From the NCBI GenBank assembly GCA_009823505.1, contig VZQC01006589.1:1944689-2008688 (forward strand): a stretch of DNA of 64,000 bases, read 5' to 3'. A program made the translations under genes and the position numbers. Positions 35,142 to 48,200 of this stretch are shown here, one piece after another. The notes beneath the pieces were generated by a model. It ran no database searches. It saw only the letters and a program-made list of their open reading frames with translations, and was not told the DNA's origin. The first letter of the stretch is position 1; every line of letters starts with the position of its first letter. The stretch is from Rhizomys pruinosus. Its lineage: Eukaryota; Chordata; Mammalia; Rodentia; Spalacidae.

Positions 35142-35421
35142 TTTTTTTAATTTAATTATTTTTGTGTGTGTATGAATGTCCTTTTTAAATTTTTTTTAAT
35201 TTTTACTTATTCATTTAATGTGTATGAATGTAATGTCTGCATGTAGGTTTGTGCACCCGTGTCGTGCAATGCCGAGGGCGTCGGATTCCCCTGGAACTGG
35301 AGTTCTCTTGGAATTGGAGTTACAGATGGTTCTTAGCCACCATGTGGGTGCTGGGGACTGAACCCGGGTCCTCTGCAAGAGCAGTCGGTGCTCTCAGCCA
35401 CTAGGCTATCTCTCCAGCCCC
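35142..35421 (-). mobile_element. B2-type SINE with duplicated tail region
   Basis: B2 of the doublet subfamily, flanked by AAACCTTCTGTTTT (near 35127 and 35422). The TGTATGAATGT block next to the A-tail occurs twice (35169 and 35221), so the element is about 45 bp longer than its relatives. Confidence 0.9.
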
Positions 35422-35436
35422 AAACCTTCTGTTTTT

Positions 35437-36971
35437 TAAAAGAAAGGAAAAACAAAGTTTGCTGTCTTAAATCTGAAGATATAAAATATAAACCTAGAAT
35501 TGTATGTTCATATGAGGGAGAGCTGCATTTTACAACTGTCTATTGAGAGTACTTGTCAATGAACCCTAAAGAGCTACCTACTTCAAATAATTTCCAAAGG
35601 TAAATGGTCATGCTTTGAATAATGTACACAAACTCTTAGTTGTGTGTACGCACAACTATATAAGCTTTGAAAAGCCAACAACCTCATTTCATTCTGCAAA
35701 ATCTGCTGTGGAGAGTTGCTTGGAGGAATGATGAAAACTAGTGTCCCATATCAGGTATAAATAATGGTCACAACTTAACCCTAGTATCTGGAGAGTACAG
35801 ACACTATACTTATGTCTAGACAAAGCCTGCTTCAATATTTCCTTGAAAAGGGATGGAGATTGAAATGATAATTTTCTGCCCTATTTTAGATACCATTTCC
35901 AAACTAAGAATATAAATTTGTTTCTTCTTACATAAATATTAATGATCAATTATTGAGTGCTGGCCTAGACAATGTTTAGTAAAGTCTGTCAATCCTGTGA
36001 GCTTTGGACAGTCAGAGGTCACTGCCTGCCAACATGGCTCCTGTACACCTTGCTGCCCTCTTACTCTCTTCAGTCACAGTAAAGCCCTGTGGATTTCTTC
36101 AGTTTGAGGGTATTACCAGAGAGAATACTAATCTGTGCATTCCAGCAGTAAGCTGAGGCACAGAAGTTTTTCTCTAAAAATAGAAGTTGACTACTAGTCC
36201 CACCTCAAACAGAAGCCAGGAAGGATTTTCTATTAGTACCTCCAATCTTGGCTAAGGAAGGACTAGATAGAAACTTCTAGGAGCTCTGTGTGATTTGGTG
36301 TTTCACTCATATTTTTAAAAGCTTTCAACTTAAATTTTCTATGAGGTACTTAACTGTTCAGGATGTAACACAAAAAATCAGAGTGGCTCTTTATTTGTAT
36401 TTCACTCATATCTATAAAACATATAAGACTATTTAAGAGTTAATCCAAACAAGGTGCCTAGGAAGGAATGAAGCCTGTGAAAAAACTAAATTTATGGCTC
36501 GGCTGTTCATTTGACTGAATGGAGCCAGGAAATTAGATTGTCTGACCCCTACCTGAAGATTATGAATCTGAATCACTTGAAAACATTTTGTTTTTCCATA
36601 CACTTTTTTCAAAAGCCATTGGTTATTTCAACATGGGGTAAGTTGGGATAGTTTCTAGGCAAGACTTCCTAGAATCTACATATTTCAGTTGAATTATTAA
36701 AAGCTGATGCACAGAAAATAATTGAGCATTATGATGATCATATGATACTTTTATGAACATAAAATGAATATTGAGAAATTTTATTGTTTGGCCATTTTCC
36801 TCCAAACAACTTGAGCAGTACGAATAGTAGGTGATTCTTCAACCCCCTTGGATCACTATCAAATGTTCTAACCCTTTAACCTCAGCTTGATACATGAGAA
36901 TTCTTCCCTGGATAGGAATAGACAGAGTCTCCACAATAACAAAATAAAAAGATACAGTTTTTCTTTTGGTC
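35437..36971. other. No recognisable feature
   Basis: About 1.5 kb without a long frame, SINE or L1 block that I recognise. Likely unique host sequence. Confidence 0.45.
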
Positions 36972-37110
36972 TTTTTGAGACAGGGTCTCCCAGTAGCTCT
37001 GGCTGTCCTGGAACTCACTATGTAGACCAGGCTGACCTTGAACTCATAGAGATCTGCCTGCCTCTGCCTCCCAAGTGCTAGGACTAAAGGTGTGCACCAC
37101 CACACCCAGC
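36972..37110 (-). mobile_element. B1 SINE (first of a cluster of three)
   Basis: B1 from TTTTTGAGACAGGGTCTCCC to CACCACACCCAGC. Followed directly by another B1 in the same orientation. Confidence 0.93.
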
Positions 37111-37268
37111 TTTATTTTTATTTTTTGTCTTTTTGAGACAGAGTCTCCCTGTAAGCCCCAGCTGTCCTGGAACTCACTCTGCAGACCAGGGTGGCCTTGA
37201 ACTCACAAAGATCTGCCAGCCTCTACCTCCCAAGTACTAGGATTAAAGGCTGTGCCACCACATCTGGC
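37111..37268 (-). mobile_element. B1 SINE (second of the cluster)
   Basis: A-tail (T runs) at 37111-37130, then the body to CCACCACATCTGGC. It forms one arm of an inverted repeat with the next B1. Confidence 0.93.
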
Positions 37269-37274
37269 TCAAAA

Positions 37275-37405
37275 ACACCTTTAATCTCAGCACTCAGGAG
37301 GCAGAGGCAGGCGGATCTCTGTGAGTGCAAAGCCTGCCTGGTCTACAGAGTGAGTTCCAGGCCAGCTGGGGCTAAGGGAGACCTTGTCTCAAAAAAAAAA
37401 AAAAA
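37275..37405 (+). mobile_element. B1 SINE, 5'-truncated (third of the cluster)
   Basis: Starts at CACCTTTAATCTCAGCACTC, lacking the first roughly 20 bases of B1, and ends with an A15 run. It is head to head with the previous B1. Confidence 0.92.
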
Positions 37406-37406
37406 C

Positions 37407-37532
37407 AGCAAATATATATATATGGATATATATATATATCCATATATATATGGATATCCATATATATATATGGATATATATGTATATATATATCCATATA
37501 TATATATGGATATACATATATGGATATATATG

Positions 37533-37568
<36 letters not shown>

Positions 37569-37594
37569 TATCCATATATATATATATATATACA
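37407..37594. repeat. AT-rich palindromic repeat (TATATGGATATATCCATATA type)
   Basis: Composed of alternating TATA runs with repeated GGATAT and ATATCC words, so that it is self-complementary at many registers. Open frames of alternating Tyr and Ile arise from it and are not genes. Confidence 0.92.
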
Positions 37595-38544
37595 TCCCTA
37601 AAAGATACACTTTTAATGATTTTTGTGAGGATCAATCACTACACCAGCTCTGATAAATCTGGAGGCAGAGACAAAGGACACCCTTGCACATAGGTTCATG
37701 GGAGAACTTGCAGGATATAATTCCCTTCAGTCTGAGTAAATGTGTTCAGTGAATCCTGGCATGGATTTTTGATATGTACCTAACATGAGCATTTCATGAT
37801 GTTATTTTTGAAGGAAACAGAAGACATTAAATATATAAACAAAAAATAGTACCTCAAAGTCATTACAATGAATTTTTAAAATTGTAGGTTTTAAAAGAAA
37901 GAAAATAGTTTAATGTTGTTTAACATAAAAAGTTGGGAGATTTATAGACATAATTCTAATGTTTATAGACCTGAAAATATAATAAACATGAGTTTCTATA
38001 TTGACATAAAAAGTCAATTCTATTACTTTTCACTGGCATTGAACAGTATTCCCTACTATTAAGCACAGAAAGATTGTTTAATATCTAGGGAAATAGCTAC
38101 TGTATAAAATATAAACTTATTATTCAAGTTTCTATTTTATGCTATGCTAATAGTCACTATTGGTTCTGATTTTAATGAAATGAAGTGAAGAAGGGGATGG
38201 TGAATGAAAAGTATCCCAATTTTGGGAAAAAATATGGATTTTCTTGTGTAGCTTAATGTTGGAGGCACAACATGTTTCTCTGGACTGGAGAGACCTGTAA
38301 TGAATATATCAACAAAAATAAACTGAAGAAAGCTTCATAACAACCTTTAGTCCAAACAATGAAGGCAACACCTAGAAGCTATTCTTCCTTCAATAACAGA
38401 GTCTCAAGTAGGGGAGATTTTTGTTAGGAAAAGAGCAATCACATTTTATTGTTATCTGATTCAGGGTTAAAATACAAAAAACAGGTGGAGCCACAGTTGG
38501 AAAGTTGAATTTTTGGACTTTGTGGCAGAATATTTTAAGTATAT
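37595..38544. other. No recognisable feature
   Basis: AT-rich sequence with no repeat or gene that I recognise. Confidence 0.45.
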
Positions 38545-39062
38545 TCACCCCTTCATATCTGTGGAGAATTGGTTCCAAGACCCCTCCTAGATACCCAAAA
38601 TTCATGAAATGTTCAAGTCCCTTATATAACAACTTGTAGTATTCAATATAGAAGCTATTTATTTGGTATATAATTATGCTGCAGTATTCATTGTGAAACC
38701 TATACACATCCTTTCTTTATGCTCAATCATCTATATATTACTTATGATACCAAATACAATGGAAATGGTTGCTATTATGTAATTTTTAGGGACTAGCAAG
38801 GGAAGAAGTCTGCAAATGTTCAGCACAGAGGATTAAAAAAATAGTTTTCTAAGCCAACCCTTTGATTCCAGCACTTGAGAGGCAGAAGAAGCAAGAAGAC
38901 CTCTGAGTTCAAGGCCAACCTAGTCTACACAGCAAGTTCCAGGCCAGCCAGAGTTACATGGTGAGACACTGTCTCAAAAACAAAACAAAACAAAACAACA
39001 AAAAATTTTCTATCCAAATATAGTTGAATCCACACATGCAAAACCCATGGATGAAGAGGGTC
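38545..39062. mobile_element. Tigger/MER2-like DNA transposon fossil
   Basis: One end reads CACCCCTTCATATCTGTGGA, then ATTGGTTCCAAGACCCCTCC and AAGTCCCTTATATAACAAC. The other end reads AACCCATGGATGAAGAGGGT, an inverted match. This is the layout of non-autonomous Tigger elements. A B1 (38848-38990) is inserted. Confidence 0.65.
38848..38990 (+). mobile_element. B1 SINE, old copy
   Basis: Diverged B1 with GAGTTCAAGGCCAACCTAGT, ending in a (CAAAA)n tail at 38976-38999. Confidence 0.88.
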
Positions 39063-39215
39063 ACCTTTATTAATATACTTAAATTATAAGTGAATTGAAT
39101 CCTCAATTCTTTAACTGAGTATTATATAGAGAGGAACAACAGTTAAAGTAATTCTTATTTTGAAGGCAACATTCAATAAGAACATACCTTTGCTAGTAAT
39201 AAGGATGAAAACAAT

Positions 39216-39332
39216 TATTTGAGACAGGGTCTCATGTATCCATGGCTGGCCTTGAACTCACTATGTCGCAAAAGATGACCTTACTGTCTCACCTCCCAGG
39301 TGATATTACAGACATGTACCACCAAGCTCAAA
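39216..39332 (-). mobile_element. B1 SINE, very old or proto-B1 copy
   Basis: GAGACAGGGTCTCATGTATC and CTTGAACTCACTATG are recognisable; the remainder is decayed. Confidence 0.75.
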
Positions 39333-39334
39333 TT

Positions 39335-39650
39335 AGACAAAATCCCATCACAGAAGCATGGAAATAGGGAGGAAACCCCAACTTTAGCTGAGGAACTATT
39401 GGCAACTGATAACTACAGGGAGAGGGAGAGCTTGTTTTCTTCAAGCATGTGGCATTGGATAGGTCCACCAGACTCCAGTGTATGGCCATACATCAAATGA
39501 CATTTCAGGACACAAACCCGATTTGATAGGCCTTAATATTTATGACAAAGTATGTGAAATCTGTCGGGGGCCTGTAAGAGAGGTGCAGATAGGGGGTCTG
39601 AATGTGATCAAAATATATTGTATGAGATTTGTAAAAATTCAATTAAAAAA
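39335..39650 (+). mobile_element. Lx-type L1 3' UTR fragment
   Basis: Order of motifs as in the tail at 14577: ACAAAATCCCATCACAGAAG, GGCAACTGATAACTACAGGG, TTGTTTTCTTCAAGCATGTG, then AAAATATATTGTATGAGATT at the end. Confidence 0.65.
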
Positions 39651-39707
39651 GAAATTCATGCTCTGGACTAAGGGAAATAGTCTAGGTTTTATTATCTGAG
39701 GATTGTA

Positions 39708-39941
39708 ACAGGCATGGTTTGAGTGTGAAATGGCTCACAGGCTTATTTTTAGCTCTCACTCCCCAGTCTTTAAGGCGTTCTTCCGAAGGCTGTGAGCCTT
39801 TAAGAAGCTCCTTGTTCTTCCCTGCCTTCCCTGCCATGATGGACTGAAATCTCTCTGAAAACAATGAACCCAAAATAAATCTTCCTTTCAGTTGTTTGGG
39901 TCAGCTGTTTTGGTCATAGCGACACACAAGTAACTAATATA
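39708..39941 (+). mobile_element. MaLR-type solo LTR, old
   Basis: GGCATGGTTTGAGTGTGAAA at the start, ATGATGGACTGAAATCTCTC in the middle, AAAATAAATCTTCCTTTCAG (poly(A) signal region) and GTAACTAATATAG at the end. Related to, but much older than, the MT LTRs at 24029. Confidence 0.7.
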
Positions 39942-40602
39942 GTAGGTAGGTGTATGCCTTTAAGAAAACTTCACCAAAATGTACACTTACACTGCATATT
40001 TCATTTGTCTTTAAATTTTAGCTTAATAAACAATAAAAATTAGATGTCAATCAAAGTGTTAACTTCTAGGCAGCCTATTTTGTGGACTGAGTCCCTGAAG
40101 GAGCCCTCCAAAGAGCAGACAAAACTAGCATGTGTGGAACCACTTGTGCCAGGAGCCATATAAGCAAACTGAACCCGTTTTAAGGGACCTACTTAACCTG
40201 AGCTAGCTTGATCACGAAGCCCTCTCTGCCTTAACCCACACAGGGAAGGTAACCTTAAGGAATCTGATGCTAACCATCTGCCTTTGTAGTAGGTGACTTG
40301 TCTGCTTGCTCCTGCTGTGGCTGATTTACCAAGGCTGACTAGAGCATTCTGATTTGCACAGCTGTGATGCTGACTGACTCAGAAATCACTAATAAAAGCC
40401 AATTAGATCTTCAAACTTAATTTGCAGAAAATGTGTTCTTTGACAACTGAAAGAAAACTATAGTAACTAACAATACAGAATAAAATAGTGACACAACACT
40501 GTAATAAACCAAATTCAGGAAATACTCATCTATGAAAAAGTGCATGATGTGCACAAAGTACAATCAAAAAGGAAACTAAATGAGATTTAAAACCTAATTG
40601 TG
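39942..40602. other. No recognisable feature
   Basis: 40080-40400 is richer in GC than its surroundings and could be an old LTR, but I cannot place it. Confidence 0.4.
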
Positions 40603-40815
40603 GGGGCTGGAGAGATGGCCTAGCAGTTAAGAGCGCCGACTACTCTTGCAGAGGACCCAGGTTGAGTCCCAGCACCCACATGGCGGCTAAGAACCATCTT
40701 TAACTCCAGTTCCAGGGGAATCCGACGCCCTCTTCTGACCTTTGCAGCATTGCACGACATGGGTGCACAAATCTGCATGCAGACAGTACATTCATACACA
40801 TAAAAATTAAAAAAA
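40603..40815 (+). mobile_element. B2-type SINE
   Basis: Complete B2. Duplications AAAACCTAATTGTG (40589-40602) and AAAACCCTAATTGTG (from 40816). Confidence 0.93.
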
Positions 40816-41510
40816 AAAACCCTAATTGTGACTCTTTGCAAGGGTTTAGTACTTACCATTCTTTTTGAGATTTCTCTTCTACTAGGGCAACAAGTCAGAA
40901 GTAGGGATTGGTTACAATATTTGTCTTTGGGGAAAATGTATATAAAGCTAAATAAATTAAATGAGTTGATGTACAAAGATTCTACATTAATAACTGCAAG
41001 CTTAGCAATTAGCATGAGCATCCAGGAATCTGGTCATAAAATGTCAGCAGTTTATCTTACCAACTAATGAAAAATGTCTGATTGTTATGAAGAAGTTTTG
41101 TAATAAGTCTGGGAAGTTTTTTTCATCAAAAAACACATAGCCTAAATTATTTCTTCATAAATGTTAAGAGGATGATCACTCATTTTTCTTTCAAATGATG
41201 TAGTTAAATTCATGGTGTTAATAAGCATTAGGAAAAAGACACACGTATATAATTTATATATGTGAACAGAGAAAGAGAAAAGGAAAGAGAGGTGGGAGGG
41301 ATATCCTTTATCCAACCAGTAATATTAACCCGGCATCCAATTAGAAATGTAAGAATCTTGGAAAACTAAAGAAAAATGAATAAAGAGACAAGTTATGCTT
41401 CTACATGAATGAAAGCCATACAATAAACAGAATTTCTCCAAGATGAGCACATTGATTTTCTATCATAACAATCACTATCTTAATGAGATTCTTTTGACTA
41501 ACTCTCTTAT
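40816..41510. other. No recognisable feature
   Basis: AT-rich sequence without clear repeats or frames. Confidence 0.45.
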
Positions 41511-41703
41511 AATTTTAAAAATATTTAGATTATTATGTGTTCATGTGTATGTGAGTTTGTGTGTATGTGGGTATGTGCACATAGCTTTAGAGGCCAGAGG
41601 CAGCACAGGAGTCATATGAAGTCCTGATGAGGATGCTAGGAACTGGACTCTAATCTCTGAAGGAGCAGTATACACTCTGACTGATGAGCCATCTCTCTAG
41701 ACC
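41511..41703 (-). mobile_element. B4/RSINE-like SINE, old
   Basis: GCTAGGAACTGGACTCTAAT and GACTGATGAGCCATCTCTCT are the decayed reverse complement of a B2/B4-type SINE head. The left part is GT-rich. Confidence 0.6.
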
Positions 41704-43077
41704 CTGACTAAATAATTCTTGATGAAATAATTCCAAAGTTTACTTAACAAGGCAATAGGCAAGAATTATAAACATTTTGAAAAATTAGATTAATAAAGAT
41801 TCACTAGTTCATATCAAAGTCAGAGAGATAATAAAGGAGTTTGTAATTTGCTTAATCAATTCATAAAGAATAGATATAGGTTTTTGACATGTTAAGTATT
41901 GTATATTAAAAGAAAAAATGCATAGAACATAAAGAACAGAAGGACGGCTTACTATTCAATAATATTGGGATAGCTAGGTAGGAAGCTGAATAAAATATTT
42001 TCAGTATGTTCACACTATGAAAATAAATCCATTCTTCCTTAATAATGAATATCAATGAAATTTTACCTATGTTCAAAACTTTGTACTATGTAGTTACATA
42101 AATGTAGATATTATTTTGAAATAATTTTATTCTCATATTACAAAAAATTGAGAGTTCAGAGAATTTGGAACCCATAGCTGTAAATGATAAAACTTGGATT
42201 TCATAACTCAACAATGTACCTCTTGATTTCTTCCTTATCCTTTCCACTGTACCATTCTCAATATATTTTATAATATAAAACTGAAAATGAAGAAATGTAG
42301 ATGTCACCTTATACAAATGTTTAATGTCTATATTTCTAAGTATAAAAAACTAGGAAATATGAGGAATGCAAAAAACTGATAAAGAATGAATGATTATTAC
42401 TAATATATAAATAGTTCATGTAAATTTGTAAAAAACAAAGCATACTAGGAACAAAATCAAAGAGAAATAACACCAAAGAAATGCAGACTGAAACAAAATA
42501 TGGTCTACACTGGCAGGACCATCTATCTGTATTAGGATTCTTGTGGGGACCATGGTAGTGGGATCTGCGTGTGAAAGCATGATGCTCCAGCATGCTGGCA
42601 GCCCTTCTACTAGGGAACCACTAGACGCTGTGCATCACTGTGATGGCAGGAGCAGAAGGGTGAAGTCAGGTATGTGCTGTATTCTGTATTAATGAAACAG
42701 CAATCTCTAAAAGGTCATAAAAGCCTGAATGCCCCAAGAGAAAGGCTTTTTACTTGAACTATCAAAAATTTAGAATAAGCAAAAGTTTGAAATATATTGA
42801 GAAAGTTTTAGTAACTAATAAGTGTGACAATGCCTATAAATCAATGAGGAAAAAGAAATAACCCATGGGAAAAATAGGTAAGGGTGTGAATAGATAATTT
42901 TCAGAAAAAAACCATTTCTAATAAATTTATGAAAAATAAGTAACAATCAATTAAAAAGCAGCAAACATAAAAAGATCAATATAGTCACACAAGTGAATAA
43001 AAATAAAATAAAATATTTGAAGAGAGTACTCAAGTATTATTGATAAGAGTATATCAGGTGCAACTGCAGGAGTTCTT

Positions 43078-43195
43078 GTTTGTTGTTTTTGAGACAGGTC
43101 TCTATGTAGTCCAGGCTCACCTTGATCTCATGGCCCTCTTGCCTCAGCCTCCTGAGTGCTGGAATTGCAGGCATGCATCATCACTCCTGGCTAAG
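43078..43195 (-). mobile_element. Proto-B1-like SINE
   Basis: TTTTTGAGACAGGTCTCTAT, CCTCAGCCTCCTGAGTGCTG and GGCATGCATCATCACTCCTG. An old 7SL-derived monomer. Confidence 0.75.
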
Positions 43196-44737
43196 TACAG
43201 CTGTTTTGTAGAGCAATTTGGTAATATTCAAATATAAATTTTAATTTTAAATAGATTTAGATTTATAGAAATTTACATAAACAACACAATCAGATTTCTC
43301 TAATATTAATGCTAATAAATACAGAACAATTATCAGCAACAGAAATTAATATAGGTATTAGTACTATTAATTAGATTAAGCACTTAATTCAAATGAAATG
43401 TCACCATCTTCTCCATGAGTGTGTTTTCCCTATTTCAGGATCCAAAGTAGGATTTTATGTTTGGTTTACATGCATTCTTAGTAATTCTTCTTCACTTTGT
43501 AAATCTTTTCTTATATATGACCAAAATTTAAAAACTCAGACCATTTATCCTAGCATTCCAATTCTAGCAATTACTCTCCTGAGATTTGTACACTAGTGCA
43601 CAAAAGCATATTCACAAGAAGGCTTAACTCCAGATTTTGAAATAGTAAAATGGCAGATGTGAGACAAATGAGGATTCCCTAACTTCCCAGTGGGTGAATG
43701 TATTTGTTCCTTGAGTCTCTTTTTACCAGGATATGTTTAACTGACATGCCCCTGACAAACCAAATTGATATAGATATTCCTGTGCACTAACCATGAGACT
43801 GTACTTGGTAAAATACAGAGATTTTTGTACTGTGGAGAGTATTTGTCAATTTGGAAAATTTTAAATAGGCCCAGTCTTTCAGGTAACAGGTCTATTTCTA
43901 ATTATTTTTCATACAGAAATGTCTTCACTGCACTTAAAGAGATTTGAGAACATTATTATGCTGTATTTTTATTTACAATTTTTCAAATCGAGAATAAATC
44001 TAAAAGTCCAGAAAACTATTCAATATATTACATGTAGCAAAACAGAATATTATGCAGTCATGTAAGGGCTGGTAGATCTTTGACTTATAAAGATGCCAAC
44101 AGTATATTACTGAGAGAAAAAGCAGACTTTAATTCATTTATACCATGTTAATAATGCATCCATATCCATCCACACTCTGGAAGAAGATCCCAGTAAATGA
44201 CAGGAGCTTCAGGCACTCACCACATCTTGTACCTGAGCACCCTCTTCAACTGTTCCAAATACTCTCGTTGCATCATGGCCATAGCCTTTGTAGCTGATAA
44301 TGTGCTAGAAATGCTAGCATTAATTTTTGTCCTAGGATTCTAATTTCATAGACATAACGATTTATTCTTGTTTGAAGTTTATAATATGATTTTTTTCTTC
44401 CCTTATTGTTAACTTGATAACTTCTACCTTTTCCAGTAAGTAAGCACCTTTCAGCTTCATTTTGGGATGTATGTATTGTTAGCATCTGTCTGGCATGCTG
44501 AGGCCATATAAAGGTTACTTGAACATAGATATGCAGTATCTCAACAGACTCTCTGATACTCCAGACAGATACTGAATGACTAATGAGTGGATAGTGTATA
44601 TGCATATAATTGCATTAAAATTTATAGTAAGAGAAGAATGAGATGAGGATATGCTAAACACAGGTATGATTCACATTTGGGGCTACAGGCAGCAAAATTT
44701 CAAAAATGGCACAAATTTTTAGATTATGAATTTTAAA

Positions 44738-44938
44738 AATACTTTATTCATTTATTATTCTTATTTTATGTGTACAAGTATATTGAGCGCATGTATGTAA
44801 ATGCAACTGTGCTGTGCAGTGCCCATGGAGATCAGAAGAGGATGTTGATCCCCTGGAACTGTCATGTTGGTGCTGGAAATGAAGCCCAGGTCCTCTGCTA
44901 GAGTAGCCAGTGCCCTTAACCACTGAGCTATCTCTCCA
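44738..44938 (-). mobile_element. B2/B4-like SINE, old
   Basis: Reverse complement of a tRNA-derived SINE head (CCAGGTCCTCTGCTAGAGTA; TAACCACTGAGCTATCTCTC), with body GAGATCAGAAGAGGATGTTG. Confidence 0.8.
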
Positions 44939-44984
44939 TGAATTGTTAGGGTTTTTTATGTTATATATTTTTTTCATAAATATT

Positions 44985-45223
44985 TATTTTTTAAAATTTA
45001 TTTATTTATATATTTTTATCAAATCTAGACCCCCCCATTCCCCCACCCCACCAGAGCTCATGCATTCTGCCAAACATGCTTTTCATCTCTTTCTCAGTCT
45101 TTCTCAATATTCTCCATGTGGAAGTTGACTGTTTTGAGCAGAAGTTCACTGTTTCAGTCAGTTCTTTGATGCAGTCCTTTCTGTTGTTGTTGTTGTTTCC
45201 AATATGCATCACTCCCAACTGCT
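44985..45223 (-). mobile_element. L1 3' UTR fragment, cut abruptly at 45223
   Basis: Type A-like tail (CAGAGCTCATGCATTCTGCC; GAAGTTCACTGTTTCAGTCA). It ends abruptly in the middle of the tail at CAACTGCTTG, where the duplicated block starts. A related tail lies at 55700-56000. Confidence 0.7.
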
Positions 45224-45289
45224 TGGGTGAAGTCAGGTATGTGCTGTATTCTGTATTAATGAAACAGCAATCTCTAAAAGGTCATAAAA
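45224..45289. repeat. Misplaced copy of 42657-42725 at the duplication joint
   Basis: GGTGAAGTCAGGTATGTGCT through GGTCATAAAAGCC is identical to sequence inside copy A. It is followed at once by sequence matching 41761, i.e. upstream of it. This order cannot come from a simple tandem duplication and marks a joint. Confidence 0.88.
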
Positions 45290-48200
45290 GCCAAGAATTT
45301 ATAAAATTATGAAAAAAATATAGAATTAATAGATAAAAGGACTTGTCATGAGTTTCATATCAAGTCAGAGAGATTAATAAAGGAGTTGTAATTTGCTTAA
45401 TCTATTCATAAGAATAGTATAGGTTTTTGACATGTTACAGTATTTGTATCATTAAAAGAAAAAAATGCTACATAGAACATTAAAGAACAGGAAGGAGGGC
45501 TTACTATTCAATAATATTGGGATAGCTAGGTAGGAAGCTGAATAAATATTTTCAGGTATGTCACACTATGAAAATAAAATCCATATCTTTCCTTGAATAA
45601 ATGAATAATCAATGAAATTTTAACCTATGTTCAAAACGTTTTGTACTATGTTAAGTTAACATAAATGTAGATCATTATTTTGAAATAATTTTATTCTCAT
45701 ATTACAAAAAATTGAGAGTTCAGAGAATTTGGAACCCATAGCTGTAAATGATAAAACTTGGAATTCATAACTCAACAATGTACCTCTTGATTTCTTCCTT
45801 ATCCTTTCCACTGTACCATCTCTCCTAATAAATATTTTATAATATAAAACTGAAAATGAAGAAATGTAGATGTCACCTTATACAAATGTTTAATGTCTAT
45901 ATTTCTAAGTATATAAAAAAACTAGTGGAAATATGAGGAATGGCCAAAAAAGTGATAATAAGAACTGGATTATGAGTTTAATTCGGACATCAACTATATA
46001 AAATATTCAGTAAAGATTTTCTTAACAAACAAGCCATACTAGGCGAACAAAATCAAAGAGAATAACCACCCAAAGAAATGCTACTGAAAACAAAATATGG
46101 TCTACAAGCTGCCAGGACACTCTATCCTGTATAGGTTCTGTGGGGACCATGGTAGATGTGGGGAAAATCTGCCAAGGTGTGATTGTCAGGATTGATTGCT
46201 CCAGCACTGCTGGCAGCCCTTCTAATAGGGAATCACACTAGACCGCTGTGCCAATCAACTGGATTGCAGGAAGCAGAAAGAGGTTGAAGAAAGATCAGGC
46301 TATGTCGACGTGTCATTCCAGTATTAATTGATGAGACGAGCCCAAATCTTCCCTCAAAAGTGTCCATAAAAGGCATGCCTGAGCAAACTGCCCCCAAGAG
46401 AAAGGTTTTAGCTGGGATTGACCAAATAACTTCATCCTAAAAATGTAGAAAGATAAAAGCCCACAAAAACAGTCTGAAAGGAATATAACTTTTGAGGGAA
46501 AGTGATTAGTAACCATAATATAATGGACCTATGATGGACCTAATTCAAGAATTCCATATGGAGGAAAAAAGAAAGTGAAACCCCGATACGGGAAAAAATA
46601 AGAGTACAAGAGGGGTGTGGAAGTAGATAAATTTCAATTGCAGAAAACGAAAACTCCATGTGACTCAATACAATATGAAAAAGTAAGCTAACATCATTTA
46701 AAAAAGGGCAAGACAAGAACAATACAAAGATCCAATTTATAGAGCTCACACCAAAGTGAAGAGTACATATCACATTAAAAAAAATAAGACCAAATATTTG
46801 AAGAGCCGTAACGTGCCAAACAGATATTATATTTTGACTTCAAGAGTATATCAGGAGTAAAAGCAACCAACTGCTAGGGGTTCGTGTACTTGGTTGATTT
46901 TGTATTGTAGATCTAGACATGGGTCTCGTGTATGTCGTTCCGAGGGCTCACCTTGATCTCGATGGCCCCCGATATACTTGCCTCGAGACCCTAACACATT
47001 GAGTGCTGGAACTTGAGGCATGCATCATCACTCCTGGCTAAGTACAGCTGTTTTGTAGAGCAATTTGGTAATATTCAAATATAAATTTTTAAATTTTAAA
47101 TAGATGTTAGATTAGAAAATTTACATAAACAACACAATCAGATTTCTCTAATATTAATGCTAATAAATACAGAACAATTATCAGCAACAGAAATTAATAT
47201 AAGATTAGTACTATTAATTAGATTACAGGACACTTATACAAATGAAATGTCACCATCTTTCCTACTGAGTGTGTGTTTCCCATTTCAGGATCCAAAGTAG
47301 GATTTTATGTTTGGTATCATGCTTTCTTAGTAATTCTTCTTCACTTTGTAATTTTTCTTATATATGACCAAAATTTAAAAACTCAGACCATTTATCCTAG
47401 CATTCCAATTCTAGCAATTACTCTCCTGAGACTTTGTACACTAGTGCACAAAAGCATATTCACAAGAAGGCTTAACTCCAGATTTTGAAATAGTAAAATG
47501 CAGTGTGAGGACAAGATGAGGATTCCCTACTTCCGCAGACTAGAGATGTAGGAAATGTATTTGTATCCTTGAGTCTCTTTTTACCAGGATATGTTTAACT
47601 GACATGCCCCTGGCAACCAAATTGATATAGATATTTCCTGTTCACTAACCATGAGAACTGTACTTGGTAAAATACAGAGATTTTTGACTGTAGCTGGAGA
47701 GATATTTGTCAATTTGGAAAAATTTAAATAGGACCCAGTCTTATCACGGTAACCAGGTCTATTTCTAAACTATAAAATTTCATACAGAAATGTCTTCACT
47801 GCACTTAAAGAGGATGTTGAGAAACATTAATATGTGTAATTTTTATTTACAATTTTTTCAAGAGAAAAAAACTAATGCTAAGAAGTCCAGAAAAACTATT
47901 CTAAGTAACTATTACATTGGAAACAGAATATTAGTGGCATACATCGATATAGGGGGTAGATCTGCTTAATGAAAGATGCCAACTAGTATATTACTGAGAG
48001 AAAAGCAAGGACTTTAACTATTATGACCATGCTAAGAATGCATCATGATCATCCACACTCTGGAAGAATATCCAGTAATGACAGGAGCTTCAGGCACTCA
48101 CCACATCTTGTACCTGAGCACCCTCTTCAACTGTTCCAAATACTCTCGTTGCATCATGGCCATAGCCTTTGTAGCTGATAATGTGCTAGAAATGCTAGCA

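Larger units (their letters stand above)
41761..44984. repeat. Copy A of a 3.2-kb near-duplicate (clean copy)
   Basis: Matches 45290-48860 in the same order and orientation. It contains a proto-B1 (43078-43195) and an old B2-like SINE (44738-44938). It has no gene. The sequence reads normally, with few odd CpGs, unlike its partner. Confidence 0.9.

Noticed and set aside
37191..37635. Several frames of alternating Tyr and Ile
   Set aside because: Translations of the AT palindrome next to the B1 cluster.
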